64,000 bases of DNA from Pseudomonas sp. ACM7 (GTDB lineage Bacteria; Pseudomonadota; Gammaproteobacteria; Pseudomonadales; Pseudomonadaceae), in NCBI RefSeq assembly GCF_004136015.1, contig NZ_CP024866.1, positions 1,747,120-1,811,119 of the forward strand. The letters are read 5' to 3'. This document shows, piece by piece, positions 37,862-46,058 of this stretch. Below the pieces are notes generated by a model. It was not told the DNA's origin. It did no database searches and saw nothing but the letters and a program-made list of their open reading frames with translations. Every line of letters starts with the position of its first letter. Within the stretch, counting starts at the first letter, position 1. Position numbers and translations under genes: made by a program.

Positions 37862-37987
37862 GCAATGCTGTTCACTTAAGGGAAACCGGCGCTTACCCCG
37901 AAATGGGAAAGCGCCGTTTTTCTTGGACTTCGCCGCAGCACCGAAAAGCAAAAACCTTCGGTCAGCGGCTTAAGTGAACAGCATTGC
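37862..37987. mobile_element. 126-bp MITE-like element with 19-bp terminal inverted repeats and 10-bp flanking duplication
   Basis: GCAATGCTGTTCACTTAAG (37862-37880) and its exact reverse complement (37969-37987) bound the element. GGACGTTACC flanks it directly on both sides (37852-37861 and 37988-37997), as a target duplication. The interior has a GC-rich hairpin and no gene. It lies 48 bases after the dehydrogenase stop. It probably moves with a transposase encoded elsewhere; an IS4-type enzyme is a guess from the duplication length. Confidence 0.85.
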
Positions 37988-38069
37988 GGACGTTACCGGG
38001 CTTTACCCAAACTCGGCAGCCCGTCCTGACGGCCAGCGCAGCCTGGACCCTCAGTTCAAGGAGATACAC

Positions 38070-38342
38070 ATGAAACGTTCTGTACTGTTAGGTCTGTTCG
38101 TTACTGTCTCACTGATGGCGTCCACCTCGTTTGCCGCCGAAGACCTCTGTTCGGTCAACTTGAAAACCATCGAAAATGCCAAGGCACAGACTCCTCCGGA
38201 AATGTCTGATCAGGTAATGGAAAGCGTCACGAAAGCCAAAGCCGATCAGGCAAAAGGCACCAAGGAAGGGACTGACGACTGCATCGCCGAGACCGAACAA
38301 ACTATCCAGGAACTCAAGAACGCGAACAAAGGCGGGAAGTAA
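38070..38342 (+). CDS. Small secreted protein, paralogue of the next gene
   Basis: The 90-residue precursor begins MKRSVLLGLFVTVSLMAS and has a clear Sec signal peptide cleaved near SFA-AED. The mature part is about 68 residues, charged and helical, with two cysteines (DLCSVNL and DDCIAETE) that could form one disulfide. AAGGAG precedes the ATG. The gene at 38755 has the same start sequence, signal peptide style and two cysteines, so the pair arose by duplication. No function is recognised. Confidence 0.85.
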   Translation: MKRSVLLGLFVTVSLMASTSFAAEDLCSVNLKTIENAKAQTPPEMSDQVMESVTKAKADQAKGTKEGTDDCIAETEQTIQELKNANKGGK

Positions 38343-38353
38343 CCCAGCACAAT

Positions 38354-38371
38354 GCCAACCTTCGGGTTGGC
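38354..38371 (+). terminator. UUCG-loop hairpin after the first small secreted protein gene
   Basis: GCCAACC and GGTTGGC pair perfectly across a TTCG tetraloop, 12 bases after the stop. The same hairpin follows the paralogue at 39042-39061. Confidence 0.7.
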
Positions 38372-38389
38372 CTTGTGGCCCCCCCGGTG

Positions 38390-38443
38390 CCACCAAATAT
38401 GTAGCAAACCAAAACCCGCCAAGTGCGGGTTTTGTTGCATCTG
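38390..38443. repeat. Dispersed 54-bp terminator-type repeat, copy 1
   Basis: This stretch contains CCACCAAATA, then the hairpin ACCCGCCAAGTGCGGGT and TTTTGTTGCATCTG. It recurs almost unchanged at 60241-60294, on the far side of the genomic island. The core is a stem followed by TTTTG, so it works as a terminator. In the rest of the 38343-38754 gap no gene or other signal is visible. Confidence 0.75.
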
Positions 38444-38754
38444 CTGTTGGCCATGTGTAAACCGCCCGCGTCGCCGTGAAAAAACTCGACCCCATGCCCA
38501 AATCCGTGGAAGGCGCGAAGCCCATTGGAGCTAGGCCCTGGAAGAGGCCACCAGCGAAAAGAAGCGATTGCGCCCGCTTTTAATGCCATTGCTTCTATCA
38601 AACAATTTTTTCATAGCCGTTCTGCTAAAACCGAATTCCTGCGCCGCTCCGTAGTCTTTTAAGTAGGCCCCATCAATCGTGGCTTATTTTCCGACCTCGG
38701 CCGAACCGCCCGCTCATACGGCAGCACCGAGACCATCAGTACAAGGAGATATCC

Positions 38755-39033
38755 ATGAAACGTACCGCACTCGCTGGTCTGTTCATTTCTGCTGCAATGT
38801 TGGCCTCTCCCGTATTTGCTGCGGACAACAACCTTTGTACGAGCAAGCTGCAAGAGCTCAAAAGCAAAGTGAATTCACTGCCGGCGAGCTCCGGCAACAT
38901 CACAATGGAGATCAAAAGACTGATGTCCAGCGCCGAAGCGTCCCAAGCCTCCGGGGACGACAAAAAATGCGTCACCGAGGCCACCCAGGCAATGTCACTC
39001 GCTGACCAACAGCGCAACCAAACCACCCCATAA
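38755..39033 (+). CDS. Small secreted protein, second paralogue
   Basis: The 92-residue precursor begins MKRTALAGLFISAAMLAS with a signal peptide cleaved near VFA-ADN. The mature part is polar and helical with two cysteines (NLCTSKL and KKCVTEA), spaced like those of the protein at 38070. Leader AAGGAGATATCC and the terminator after it also match the first copy. It sits 95 bases upstream of ssrA. Function is unknown; a periplasmic role is likely from the signal peptide. Confidence 0.85.
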   Translation: MKRTALAGLFISAAMLASPVFAADNNLCTSKLQELKSKVNSLPASSGNITMEIKRLMSSAEASQASGDDKKCVTEATQAMSLADQQRNQTTP

Positions 39034-39041
39034 TCTGTGGT

Positions 39042-39061
39042 GGCCAACCTTCGGGTTGGCC
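39042..39061 (+). terminator. UUCG-loop terminator after the second small secreted protein gene
   Basis: GGCCAACC and GGTTGGCC pair perfectly across TTCG, followed by TTCTC. It isolates the gene from ssrA. Confidence 0.7.
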
Positions 39062-39128
39062 TTCTCACGCGTGTTGACGTACACTGCGCAGGCTTGTTGC
39101 TCACTTTGATTCACAGAGCAACAGGCTC

Positions 39129-39522
39129 GGGGCCGTTTAGGATTCGACGCCGGTTGCGAAACTTTAGGTGCATGCCGAGTTGGTAACAGAACTCGTAAAT
39201 CCACTGTTGCAACTTTCTATAGTTGCCAATGACGAAACCTACGGGGAATACGCTCTCGCTGCGTAAGCAGCCTTAGCCCTTCCCTCCTGGTACCTTCGGG
39301 TCCAGCAATCATCAGGGGATGTCTGTAAACCCAAAGTGATTGTCATATAGAACAGAATCGCCGTGCAGTACGTTGTGGACGAAGCGGCTAAAACTTACAC
39401 AACTCGCCCAAAGCACCCTGCCCGTCGGGTCGCTGAGGGTTAACTTAATAGACACGGCTACGCATGTAGTACCGACAGCGGAGTACTGGCGGACGGGGGT
39501 TCAAATCCCCCCGGCTCCACCA
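39129..39522 (+). ncRNA. ssrA: Transfer-messenger RNA (tmRNA)
   Basis: This 394-base RNA rescues stalled ribosomes with SmpB. The 5' end GGGGCCG pairs with CGGCTCC just before the encoded 3' ACCA, forming the tRNA-like acceptor stem. The T-arm is GGGGGTTCAAATCCCCC. The tag reading frame starts at GCC (39225) and ends at TAA (39264-39266), encoding ANDETYGEYALAA. The last 25 or so bases are the integration site of the genomic island, and the gene remains intact. Confidence 0.97.
39498..39522 (+). other. attL: 3' end of ssrA used as island integration site
   Basis: The T-arm and acceptor end (GGTTCAAATC through GGCTCCACCA) is a standard target for P4-type integrases. The integrase gene begins 183 bases downstream, reading away from ssrA. 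Integration keeps the 3' end of ssrA intact, as usual. A degenerate copy lies at 60224-60246. Confidence 0.75.
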
Positions 39523-39533
39523 CTTCATCATCT

Positions 39534-39559
39534 AAAGACGTCCAAGGGCGTCTTTTTTT
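39534..39559 (+). terminator. ssrA terminator supplied by the island
   Basis: AAAGACG and CGTCTTT pair around an eight-base loop and are followed by a run of T. It starts 11 bases after the ssrA end, inside the island. Confidence 0.8.
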
Positions 39560-39636
39560 GTGCCTGAAATCCAGCAAATACAGGGGATTCAGGTCCAACG
39601 GGGTCCGATGGTATCTGAGCACATCCTACAATTCGT

Positions 39637-39660
39637 GTATTCCACGTGGTATTCCAAGCC
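39637..39660 (+). promoter_or_regulatory. Integrase-arm-type repeat, left end
   Basis: GTATTCCA, three variable bases, then GGTATTCCAAGCC occurs here and, in the same orientation, at 60153-60176 near the right end. An inverted half-copy TGGAATAC is at 39677-39684. Such repeats at both ends of an island are expected binding sites for the N-terminal arm-binding domain of the integrase. Confidence 0.7.
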
Positions 39661-39704
39661 CACGACTGCTATTTTTTGGAATACATGCAGCATCGGAGAT
39701 TCTC

Positions 39705-40949
39705 ATGGGCGCCCAAGCCACTCGACTTTCAGACGTCAAAGTCAAAGCAGCGAAACCAAAGGAAAAAGACTACATCCTCACTGATGGCGACGGCCTCCAG
39801 ATGAGAGTGAGGGCTAATGGCTCAAAGCTCTGGAATTTTAACTACATTCACCCAGCCACCAAGAAACGGATCAATATGGGCCTGGGTACGTTTCCGGAGG
39901 TGAGTTTGGCTCAAGCCAGGAAACGGACGGTAGAGGCCAGGGAGCTGGTGGCGCAAGGGCTTGATCCGAAAGCGAAGCGTGACGAAGATCGACAAACGTT
40001 GAGAGCAACTACGGAACATACCTTTAAAAACGTAGCCACCGCTTGGTTCGAGCTCAAGAAAGACTCGGTTACTACTGCTTATGCTGAAGACATCTGGCGC
40101 TCGCTCACGCTGCACGTTTTTCCCGACTTGGCCGCTACCCCAATTTCAGCGATCACTGCTCCGGCGGTTATCAAACTGCTTAGACCGCTTGAAACCAAAG
40201 GCAGTCTTGAGACCGTGAAGCGACTGAGCCAACGCCTTAACGAGATCATGACTTATGGCGTGAATTCCGGCTTGATTCACTCGAATCCATTGAGCGGAAT
40301 TCGCTCTGTCTTCAAGAAACCCAAGAAGACGAACATGGCAGCACTTGCGCCAAACGAACTCAATGAGCTAATGGTGACGGTGGCCAACGCCAGTATCAAA
40401 AGGACTACACGCTGCTTGATTGAGTGGCAACTTCACACCATGACTCGCCCGTCAGAAGCAGCCACCGCACGATGGGCAGATATCGACATCGGCAAGAAAA
40501 TCTGGACGATACCGCCTGAGCGGATGAAAAAGCGCCGGACCCACATCATCCCACTCACAGAACAAGCTTTGGGGCTCCTAGAGGCTATAAAGCCCCTTAG
40601 CGGGCACCGCGAGCATGTCTTCCCGGCGGATCGCAATCCCCGTACTCATTGCAACAGCCAAACAGCCAATATGGCTCTGAAGCGCATGGGGTTCGAAGGT
40701 CGCTTGGTCAGCCACGGCATGCGCTCAATGGCCAGTACCATCCTCAACGAACACGGCTGGGATCCTGAGCTAATCGAGGTTGCCCTGGCTCACGTGGACA
40801 AGGACGAGGTGCGTAGCGCCTATAATCGGGCAGATTACATAGAGCGCCGCAGGCCAATGATGAAATGGTGGAGCGAGCATATCCAGGAAGCTGCTACCGG
40901 GAGCCTTTCTATGTCCGCGACCAATGACAGCGGGGGTGTAGTCCGCTAA
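39705..40949 (+). CDS. P4-type tyrosine integrase of the island
   Basis: The 414-residue protein begins MGAQATRLSDVKVKAAKPKEK. It has the DUF4102-type arm-binding domain (DGDGLQMRVRANGSKLWNFNY), a core-binding SAM-like domain (about 105-190) and the catalytic domain. Arg248 (MTRPSEA), His337 and Arg340 (HGMR), His363 (ALAH) and nucleophile Tyr373 (RSAYNRADY) are all present, so it should be active. The ATG at 39705 gives the family N-terminus; upstream in-frame codons overlap the arm repeats. It is next to ssrA, reading into the island. Confidence 0.95.
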   Translation: MGAQATRLSDVKVKAAKPKEKDYILTDGDGLQMRVRANGSKLWNFNYIHPATKKRINMGLGTFPEVSLAQARKRTVEARELVAQGLDPKAKRDEDRQTLRATTEHTFKNVATAWFELKKDSVTTAYAEDIWRSLTLHVFPDLAATPISAITAPAVIKLLRPLETKGSLETVKRLSQRLNEIMTYGVNSGLIHSNPLSGIRSVFKKPKKTNMAALAPNELNELMVTVANASIKRTTRCLIEWQLHTMTRPSEAATARWADIDIGKKIWTIPPERMKKRRTHIIPLTEQALGLLEAIKPLSGHREHVFPADRNPRTHCNSQTANMALKRMGFEGRLVSHGMRSMASTILNEHGWDPELIEVALAHVDKDEVRSAYNRADYIERRRPMMKWWSEHIQEAATGSLSMSATNDSGGVVR

Positions 40950-40965
40950 CGCAATACGCACAATT

Positions 40966-41202
40966 TTGCATAACATAAATTACGTGCAAATCACCAGGCA
41001 CGATTTCCGGTCTTCCTTTGGGGACTGGGCCGGGGAATGCACGCATTATCCACGAGAGGTTTGTGAGATGGCGCTGGCGCATGATGAACGAGATCAGACT
41101 GAGGGGGCATACTCCCGCACTGACTTTCTCTACAAGCGGCGCGACCTCATGAACGACTGGAGTAAATTTATTACATCTCCACGAACAGCAATCGAAAATT
41201 AA
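40966..41202 (+). pseudogene. C-terminal fragment of a second tyrosine integrase
   Basis: About 60 codons match the end of a different P4-type integrase: RHDFRSSFGDWAGE is the HxxR box with its first glycine changed to Asp, then PREVCEMALAH, and AYSRTDFLYKRRDLMNDW carries the Tyr. The arm-binding, core-binding and Arg-I parts are missing. It reads in the same direction just after the intact integrase, so it is likely a remnant of an earlier or tandem island at the same site. Confidence 0.85.
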
Positions 41203-41296
41203 GCATGCGACTTCCGTAGCAACATTCTTGCCCTTCAATCCAAAAAATATACATCGAATAGATACTACTTAAAAGAATATCACCAAGAGGTATGCA

Positions 41297-42016
41297 ATGA
41301 AAAAAACGAAGCCTCCACTTTTTACGCGAAGCCAGCTCACAATGCATATGAATGAGCGCATAGGCAGCACCACAATCAATGAGGCCATCGCAAGAAACAA
41401 CGGGTTACTTCAATGCCATTTTTTTGAACACTTTATCAAGCCTGGCGAATATTTGAAATTGTTAGACAGTATCCGCTCTTGCATAATTGACCCAGTACTC
41501 CAGGGTCAGTTAGAGGCGAGTTGGATCAACGAAACCATCGAGGATAACGAAGAAATCACTATACTGTTCCAGCATGTGAGATATGCATGCCTATATCTGG
41601 AGCTGGCCAGAGCAGCCGAAGAGAATAAAGACCGCGACCGCGCTTGGGCCTTTACTAACGACGCTAGTTTAATGACCGGTGAAATCATAGAAAAATCAAG
41701 CGCCATTCTCAATGCGATGGAGGTCGAGGGTCGCAAGGCACAAAACAGTAAAAATGCTCAAGGACGAAACAATGCTAGCGTGCTGATGAAGGAGGAAGTC
41801 GTAAGACTATTAGAGGAGAAGAGGCCAGAGTCAGGCTGGCCATCTAAAGTAGCCGCCTTCACTGCGCTAGAAAGCCTTATGACTGACTTTATCAAACGCA
41901 ACAATATCCTTGGTATAAAGGCCTCGAACATTGAAAGCTGGCTGCCGGAATGGTTACGAACAGACGAACTGGTTAAGCTTGCTTGGGAAAAGACTAAGCG
42001 TGCAAATACCCGATGA
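41297..42016 (+). CDS. Hypothetical protein of the island, mostly helical
   Basis: This 239-residue soluble protein begins MKKTKPPLFTRSQLTMHMNE and has AGAGGT before the ATG. It is rich in Glu, Lys, Asn and Leu and is predicted to be almost all helical by eye. The C-terminal half (VLMKEEVVRLLEEKRPESGWPSK... to ESWLPEWLRTDELVKLAW) resembles a helical DNA-related domain but no family is recognised. Base composition here is clearly AT-richer than the host. It is convergent with the replication-protein gene. Confidence 0.75.
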   Translation: MKKTKPPLFTRSQLTMHMNERIGSTTINEAIARNNGLLQCHFFEHFIKPGEYLKLLDSIRSCIIDPVLQGQLEASWINETIEDNEEITILFQHVRYACLYLELARAAEENKDRDRAWAFTNDASLMTGEIIEKSSAILNAMEVEGRKAQNSKNAQGRNNASVLMKEEVVRLLEEKRPESGWPSKVAAFTALESLMTDFIKRNNILGIKASNIESWLPEWLRTDELVKLAWEKTKRANTR

Positions 42017-42099
42017 TACTTAGGCTTTACACCATCGTCGTTTTGATGGCGCCCTACAAGGCTCTCAGTAGCACTGAGAACCCTTAATAACAATAAGCC

Positions 42100-43176
42100 C
42101 TAGGCCATGCACCCCGCCATAGAGATTGCAGCCCTTGGCCTGCCACGAGGGCCTTTGGGGGCAGGCCTTAACCCTTTCCCCATACCACGGCCTTCAGTTT
42201 GAAGTTTCATGTATAGATCCGTCTTGGTCAGGTAGATCACCACGTTGCGCAGTCCCTTACGTAGCTGGACGTCAGTATGATCGATCATGCCGATACCGCA
42301 ACTCTTATAGGTACGCTTAACGGCGTTACAGTTGAAATAAAGGCCTCGCCCTTTCGTAACTACGGCCTCCCAGTATTCACCAATCCGTTTGGCCAGAGTT
42401 ATGTCTTCGCGAACCTTGGAGCCATCAAAGAAAAAAATCATGTGGTAATGGAAGCCTTTCTCTGGACCGTGCTCCAGCTTCCAGATGTAGCCCACCATGT
42501 TATCAAACAGCTTGTTCGCCCTCGCGTTTTCGAATAGACGCTCTCGATCTCGCTTGGCTTGATCCTGCGCGGTTTTGGCGTTCTCCTTCGAATAGGAAAG
42601 ATCAACCCTCAGCACGAGCAGTCTAGAATAGCGCTCAAACAACGCATCTGCGTATCCCGTGAGTTCCTTGTAGTTTTTGTTGCTCGACCGCTGGTAGCTG
42701 TTCAGCTTAGCCTTAAACGACTTTGACTGGCCCTCTTGGCGAATGCCATCCACACATTCGTTCAATCGCTGCGCAACGGCCTTGGCATCTTCAGCACATA
42801 TTGCCATTCTAGGGATCAAATGACTCCCGTACAAACGGGACTTCATAATTCGACTGAGTGCCATCTCAATATACGGCTCAAACTGATACAGCGACCTGAA
42901 CTCCATGTCAGTAGGTACATGGGCATTTATTATGTTGATCAGCAGTCGCCCTGCCTTATTGGATACTAGGCGAGCATTGCCGATCTCGTCCACATCTTGA
43001 ACTTCAAAGGCGTTGCCTTCTGTGGTCATTAGCTTCTGAACCAACAGCGACACTTTCTTTAGAGTCTCAATCAACCCAATATCCACAGAGCCCAGTCGAA
43101 TATCGGCTTCTCCTTTCACCTGTATGCTGTACTTACTCATGAGCGCTATGCTGCGCTCATGATAATCAATCCCCAT
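42100..43176 (-). CDS. YagK/YfjJ-family (inovirus Gp2-like) replication-associated protein
   Basis: This 358-residue protein has the YagK/YfjJ C-terminal domain, found in satellite phages, cryptic islands and inoviruses and thought to act in rolling-circle-type replication. An HUH-like motif is visible in GPEKGFHYHMIFFFDGSK (His-Tyr-His) and a possible catalytic Tyr in YLTKTDLYMK. GAGGTG precedes the ATG at 43176. It lies next to an AlpA gene, the usual pairing. The AT-rich 427-base gap between them is a good place for an origin. Nickase activity is inference. Confidence 0.85.
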   Translation of the reverse strand: MGIDYHERSIALMSKYSIQVKGEADIRLGSVDIGLIETLKKVSLLVQKLMTTEGNAFEVQDVDEIGNARLVSNKAGRLLINIINAHVPTDMEFRSLYQFEPYIEMALSRIMKSRLYGSHLIPRMAICAEDAKAVAQRLNECVDGIRQEGQSKSFKAKLNSYQRSSNKNYKELTGYADALFERYSRLLVLRVDLSYSKENAKTAQDQAKRDRERLFENARANKLFDNMVGYIWKLEHGPEKGFHYHMIFFFDGSKVREDITLAKRIGEYWEAVVTKGRGLYFNCNAVKRTYKSCGIGMIDHTDVQLRKGLRNVVIYLTKTDLYMKLQTEGRGMGKGLRPAPKGPRGRPRAAISMAGCMA

Positions 43177-43341
43177 AGCGACACCTCATATTCATATAGA
43201 TACCTGATTACATTCAGGTCTCAGACCAATACAGCAACCACCTTATACAAGGCATCTGATTTAACTGGAACACCTCGCTTGTGTGTAGCTCTCTGCTAAC
43301 GGTACCTTGTTGATACCTAACGCAGCACTCCTATATCTGTT

Positions 43342-43412
43342 GTTGATATACACATATCAACTACAAGCCATTACTAATCACTGGTACGACTAGTGCTAGT
43401 ATCAGTAGCACT
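43342..43412. repeat. Two inverted repeats in the AT-rich gap upstream of the replication gene
   Basis: GTTGATAT and ATATCAAC pair perfectly around ACAC (43342-43361). TAGTGCTA and TAGCACTA pair perfectly around GTATCAG (43391-43413, outer bases included). The 43177-43603 gap has no gene and is among the most AT-rich parts of the window. These could be regulator operators or parts of a replication origin. Confidence 0.55.
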
Positions 43413-43603
43413 AACACATCTAACATCTAATAACATATAAACCAGAAACATCAAGACAAGCCGATCCCGATCAAAGCACTACTGGTAGCGCACCTCGCAA
43501 TAGAAGCAACTATTAAAACGTTATACGGAGTTGGTGTTTGATTCCAGCCAACTACAACAAAGGAAAGTTCAGCCTATTGACCGATGAAGAAGCAGTCCAA
43601 ATA

Positions 43604-43849
43604 TTAACGTACCTCCTTGGCAGACATGCGCTGCTCAATCCAGGTGGTGATTTCGGAATCAATCCAGCCGATGGCTGCCGCCCCCAGCTTGATTGGTTTG
43701 GGGAACGTAGCGTCGTACCTCGGCGACTGGGTGTCCATGCGGTCATAGATCGTGGACCGCCCAAGGCCGATCCGATCGGTCAGTTGTTTGAGGCGTAAAA
43801 TCCTCGGGTGGAAAACAGTTTGTGTGTTTGTCACTTGCCTTCTCGTCAT
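43604..43849 (-). CDS. AlpA-family excisionase/transcriptional regulator
   Basis: This 81-residue MerR-like winged helix contains the AlpA signature ILRLKQLTDRIGLGRSTIYD and FPKPIKLGAAAIGWIDSEITTWIEQR. AlpA proteins control excision of P4-like elements, acting as directionality factors or activators. The ATG at 43849 lacks a good ribosome-binding site; a GTG at 43834 follows AGAAGG closely and is an alternative. It lies upstream of the replication gene on the same strand. Confidence 0.92.
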   Translation of the reverse strand: MTRRQVTNTQTVFHPRILRLKQLTDRIGLGRSTIYDRMDTQSPRYDATFPKPIKLGAAAIGWIDSEITTWIEQRMSAKEVR

Positions 43850-44114
43850 GTGTTTGGGAGTGGTGCGACTTTAAGCCGCCCTCGCACCTACAAGTAGGCT
43901 CCAGCGGTCAGTATTTTTTTTATGCGTCGAGAGCACGCTTTGACTCGGACTGGCCACCCAATAGGAACCAACTTCGTATACGAGGGAACTAACTCCGCAT
44001 GGCTTTGGCTGGCCCGCTCAGGGGTAACGAGCGCCTGCCCCATCCATAAATGATATTGAAACTCATTTCACATATATATCACGGAGCTGAATATCCATCA
44101 TGGAACCCTAAACC

Positions 44115-44432
44115 ATGTCATTTCAGTGCCCTTCCTGTAGCTCTCCCAAAATTGCTTTCCACAGAACAGCCATGAAGATAGGTGCCGTTGTCGGCGCTGC
44201 CGGAGGCGCTGCACAAGGAGTAAGCACCGCGCTTGCTGCAAGCCAAACAAGCACTGCTGTCGGTGCTTTTGCCGACACCGTAGGTACAGTCTCTAGCGCC
44301 ATTCTCGGCGGAATGACCGGAGGCATAGGCGGCTGCATCGTTGGTGCGCAACTTGGCGAAAAGTTGGATCGCCATGTGCTGGCCAACAACCTCTGCCTGG
44401 CCTGCGGGCACTACTTCAACCTCCCTACTTAA
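44115..44432 (+). CDS. Small zinc-ribbon protein with a glycine-rich hydrophobic middle
   Basis: The 105-residue protein has CPSC at residues 5-8 and CLACGHYF near the C-terminus, forming a likely split zinc ribbon. The middle (about 20-80) is Gly/Ala-rich, with glycine-zipper-like repeats (IGAVVGAAGGAAQG, ILGGMTGGIGGCIVGAQLG). Such glycine zippers often insert in or associate with membranes. Related short proteins occur in integrative elements, but no function is known. It precedes the DUF932 gene by 79 bases. Confidence 0.75.
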   Translation: MSFQCPSCSSPKIAFHRTAMKIGAVVGAAGGAAQGVSTALAASQTSTAVGAFADTVGTVSSAILGGMTGGIGGCIVGAQLGEKLDRHVLANNLCLACGHYFNLPT

Positions 44433-44511
44433 TCAACCTCCCCAACTGCCCCGGCAAGTGATGCGCTCTGCGCAGCGCTTATGTCGTTCTATACCCAAAG
44501 GAATCATTCTC

Positions 44512-45480
44512 ATGGCACATCTCATTGAACAAATGGCCTACGTTGGCGACACCCCTTGGCACGGCCTTGGCTCAGCACTTTCGCCAAAACAGCCTTTAGA
44601 AATCTGGCAACGCGAAGCTGGCATGAACTGGCAGATTCAGGAAAGTCCGGTTCATTTTAAAGCGGATGCATCGGGCCACTTGGGCACCATTCACTCATTC
44701 CCGGAACAAAAGGTACTGTATCGCTCCGATACCAAAGGGCCGTTATCGGTAGTTTCTAATCGCTATCAGGTGGTACAGCCACGTCAGGTTTTGGAGTTCT
44801 ACCGAGACCTGACCGAGTTCTCCGGTTACGAGCTGGAAACCGCTGGCGTGCTCAAGGGCGGCCGCAAGTTCTGGGCCCTCGCCAGAACAGGTCAGGCCAC
44901 GGCGCTGAAGGGGAACGACCAAGTGAATGGTTATCTGCTGCTGGCCACCTCCTGCGACGGCACACTGGCGACCACCGCGACTCCCACGACCGTTCGCGTG
45001 GTCTGCAACAACACGCTGACTATCTCCCTGAATGGAGCCACCCGCGCCATCAAGGTTCCACACAACACGCGCTTTGATCCGCAAGCAGTAAAAAAGCAAC
45101 TGGGCATCACCGTCTCGCAATGGGACGAATTCATGTACCGGATGCGCGCTCTCGCCGAACGCAGGGTTCAGTCGAAAGAAGCCATGGGCTTCTTTATGGA
45201 AGTCCTGTGCGATAGCAGCGCCCATAACCCCATTCCCAATGTGCTGCCAAACAAGCGAGCGATGGAGAAGGTACAAGGCCTGTACGAAGGTAGAGGACGA
45301 GGATCAGAGTTGGAATCTACTCGCGGTACAGCATGGGGGTTGCTGAACGCCGTGACGGAGTATGTGGATCACGAACGGCGCGCTCGCAGCTCGGAATACC
45401 GAATGGATTCAGCATGGTTCGGCCAAGGTGCGGTAATCAAACAAAAAGCGCTGGATGCCGCCCTGCAACTAGTGGCGTAA
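44512..45480 (+). CDS. DUF932 (DUF945-type) domain protein
   Basis: The 322-residue protein begins MAHLIEQMAYVGDTPWHGLG and has the full DUF932 domain (FYRDLTEFSGYELETAGVLKGGRKFWALA; TPTTVRVVCNNTLTISL). This family resembles phage/plasmid LGT_TIGR03299 proteins and is common in plasmids and islands; its biochemical role is unknown. The ATG at 44512 follows AAAGGA; longer in-frame starts overlap the preceding gene. radC follows 17 bases later, the frequent DUF932-RadC pair. Confidence 0.9.
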   Translation: MAHLIEQMAYVGDTPWHGLGSALSPKQPLEIWQREAGMNWQIQESPVHFKADASGHLGTIHSFPEQKVLYRSDTKGPLSVVSNRYQVVQPRQVLEFYRDLTEFSGYELETAGVLKGGRKFWALARTGQATALKGNDQVNGYLLLATSCDGTLATTATPTTVRVVCNNTLTISLNGATRAIKVPHNTRFDPQAVKKQLGITVSQWDEFMYRMRALAERRVQSKEAMGFFMEVLCDSSAHNPIPNVLPNKRAMEKVQGLYEGRGRGSELESTRGTAWGLLNAVTEYVDHERRARSSEYRMDSAWFGQGAVIKQKALDAALQLVA

Positions 45481-45497
45481 ACCGAAGAACAACCCTC

Positions 45498-45968
45498 ATG
45501 AAACTGCACAAGCTCAAGGCCAGTGACATTGCCGGCCAGTACCTCATCGAATCCCCCGTCAGCGAAAGCGACATTCTGCGCATGACTCAGCAGTTAGCCC
45601 GCCAGCACCTGGCCAAAGGTCGATTACTGACCTCGCACGGCCAAGTCATCAGCCACCTGCAAGTACTCCTGCAACATTATGAGCACGAAGTGTTTGCCTT
45701 GTTGTTGCTCGATAGCAAACACCGCGTGCTCGGCTTTCGTGAGTTGTTTCGCGGCACCCTGGATGAAACCAGCGTCCATCCACGGGAAGTGGTGAAGCTG
45801 ATATTGAAGCACAACGCAGCGGCAGTGGTTCTGCACAACCATCCTTCTAGCGATCCAGAGCCCAGCCAGGCAGATCGTCAGCTGACAAAAGCGCTGAAAG
45901 AAACACTCTGCCTGGTTGGCACCCGAACGCTAGACCATATCGTGGTTGGTTTGGAAGGCTGTGTGTGA
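45498..45968 (+). CDS. radC: RadC-like JAB-domain protein, shortened by an early stop
   Basis: This 156-residue MPN/JAMM protein has the metal site HNHPSSDPEPSQAD (His-x-His, then Ser and Asp) and a Glu in the EHEVFALLLLD strand. It is the short RadC form of mobile elements; the role is not proven to be DNA repair. The frame ends at TGA (45966-45968) after GLEGCV. Without that stop the same frame continues FAERGFI to TAA at 45990-45992, the normal family ending. So the last eight residues are lost by one base change. Confidence 0.88.
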   Translation: MKLHKLKASDIAGQYLIESPVSESDILRMTQQLARQHLAKGRLLTSHGQVISHLQVLLQHYEHEVFALLLLDSKHRVLGFRELFRGTLDETSVHPREVVKLILKHNAAAVVLHNHPSSDPEPSQADRQLTKALKETLCLVGTRTLDHIVVGLEGCV

Positions 45969-46058
45969 TTCGCCGAGCGCGGCTTTATCTAAATACACCC
46001 ATCCAGCCAATACCGTTCCTCCCCCACAGGTTAAATGCCCACGACAGGAAAGACGTCC

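Noticed and set aside
43538..43798. An 86-codon plus-strand frame over the AlpA gene
   Set aside because: It is the antisense of a clear AlpA protein and has no conserved motif.
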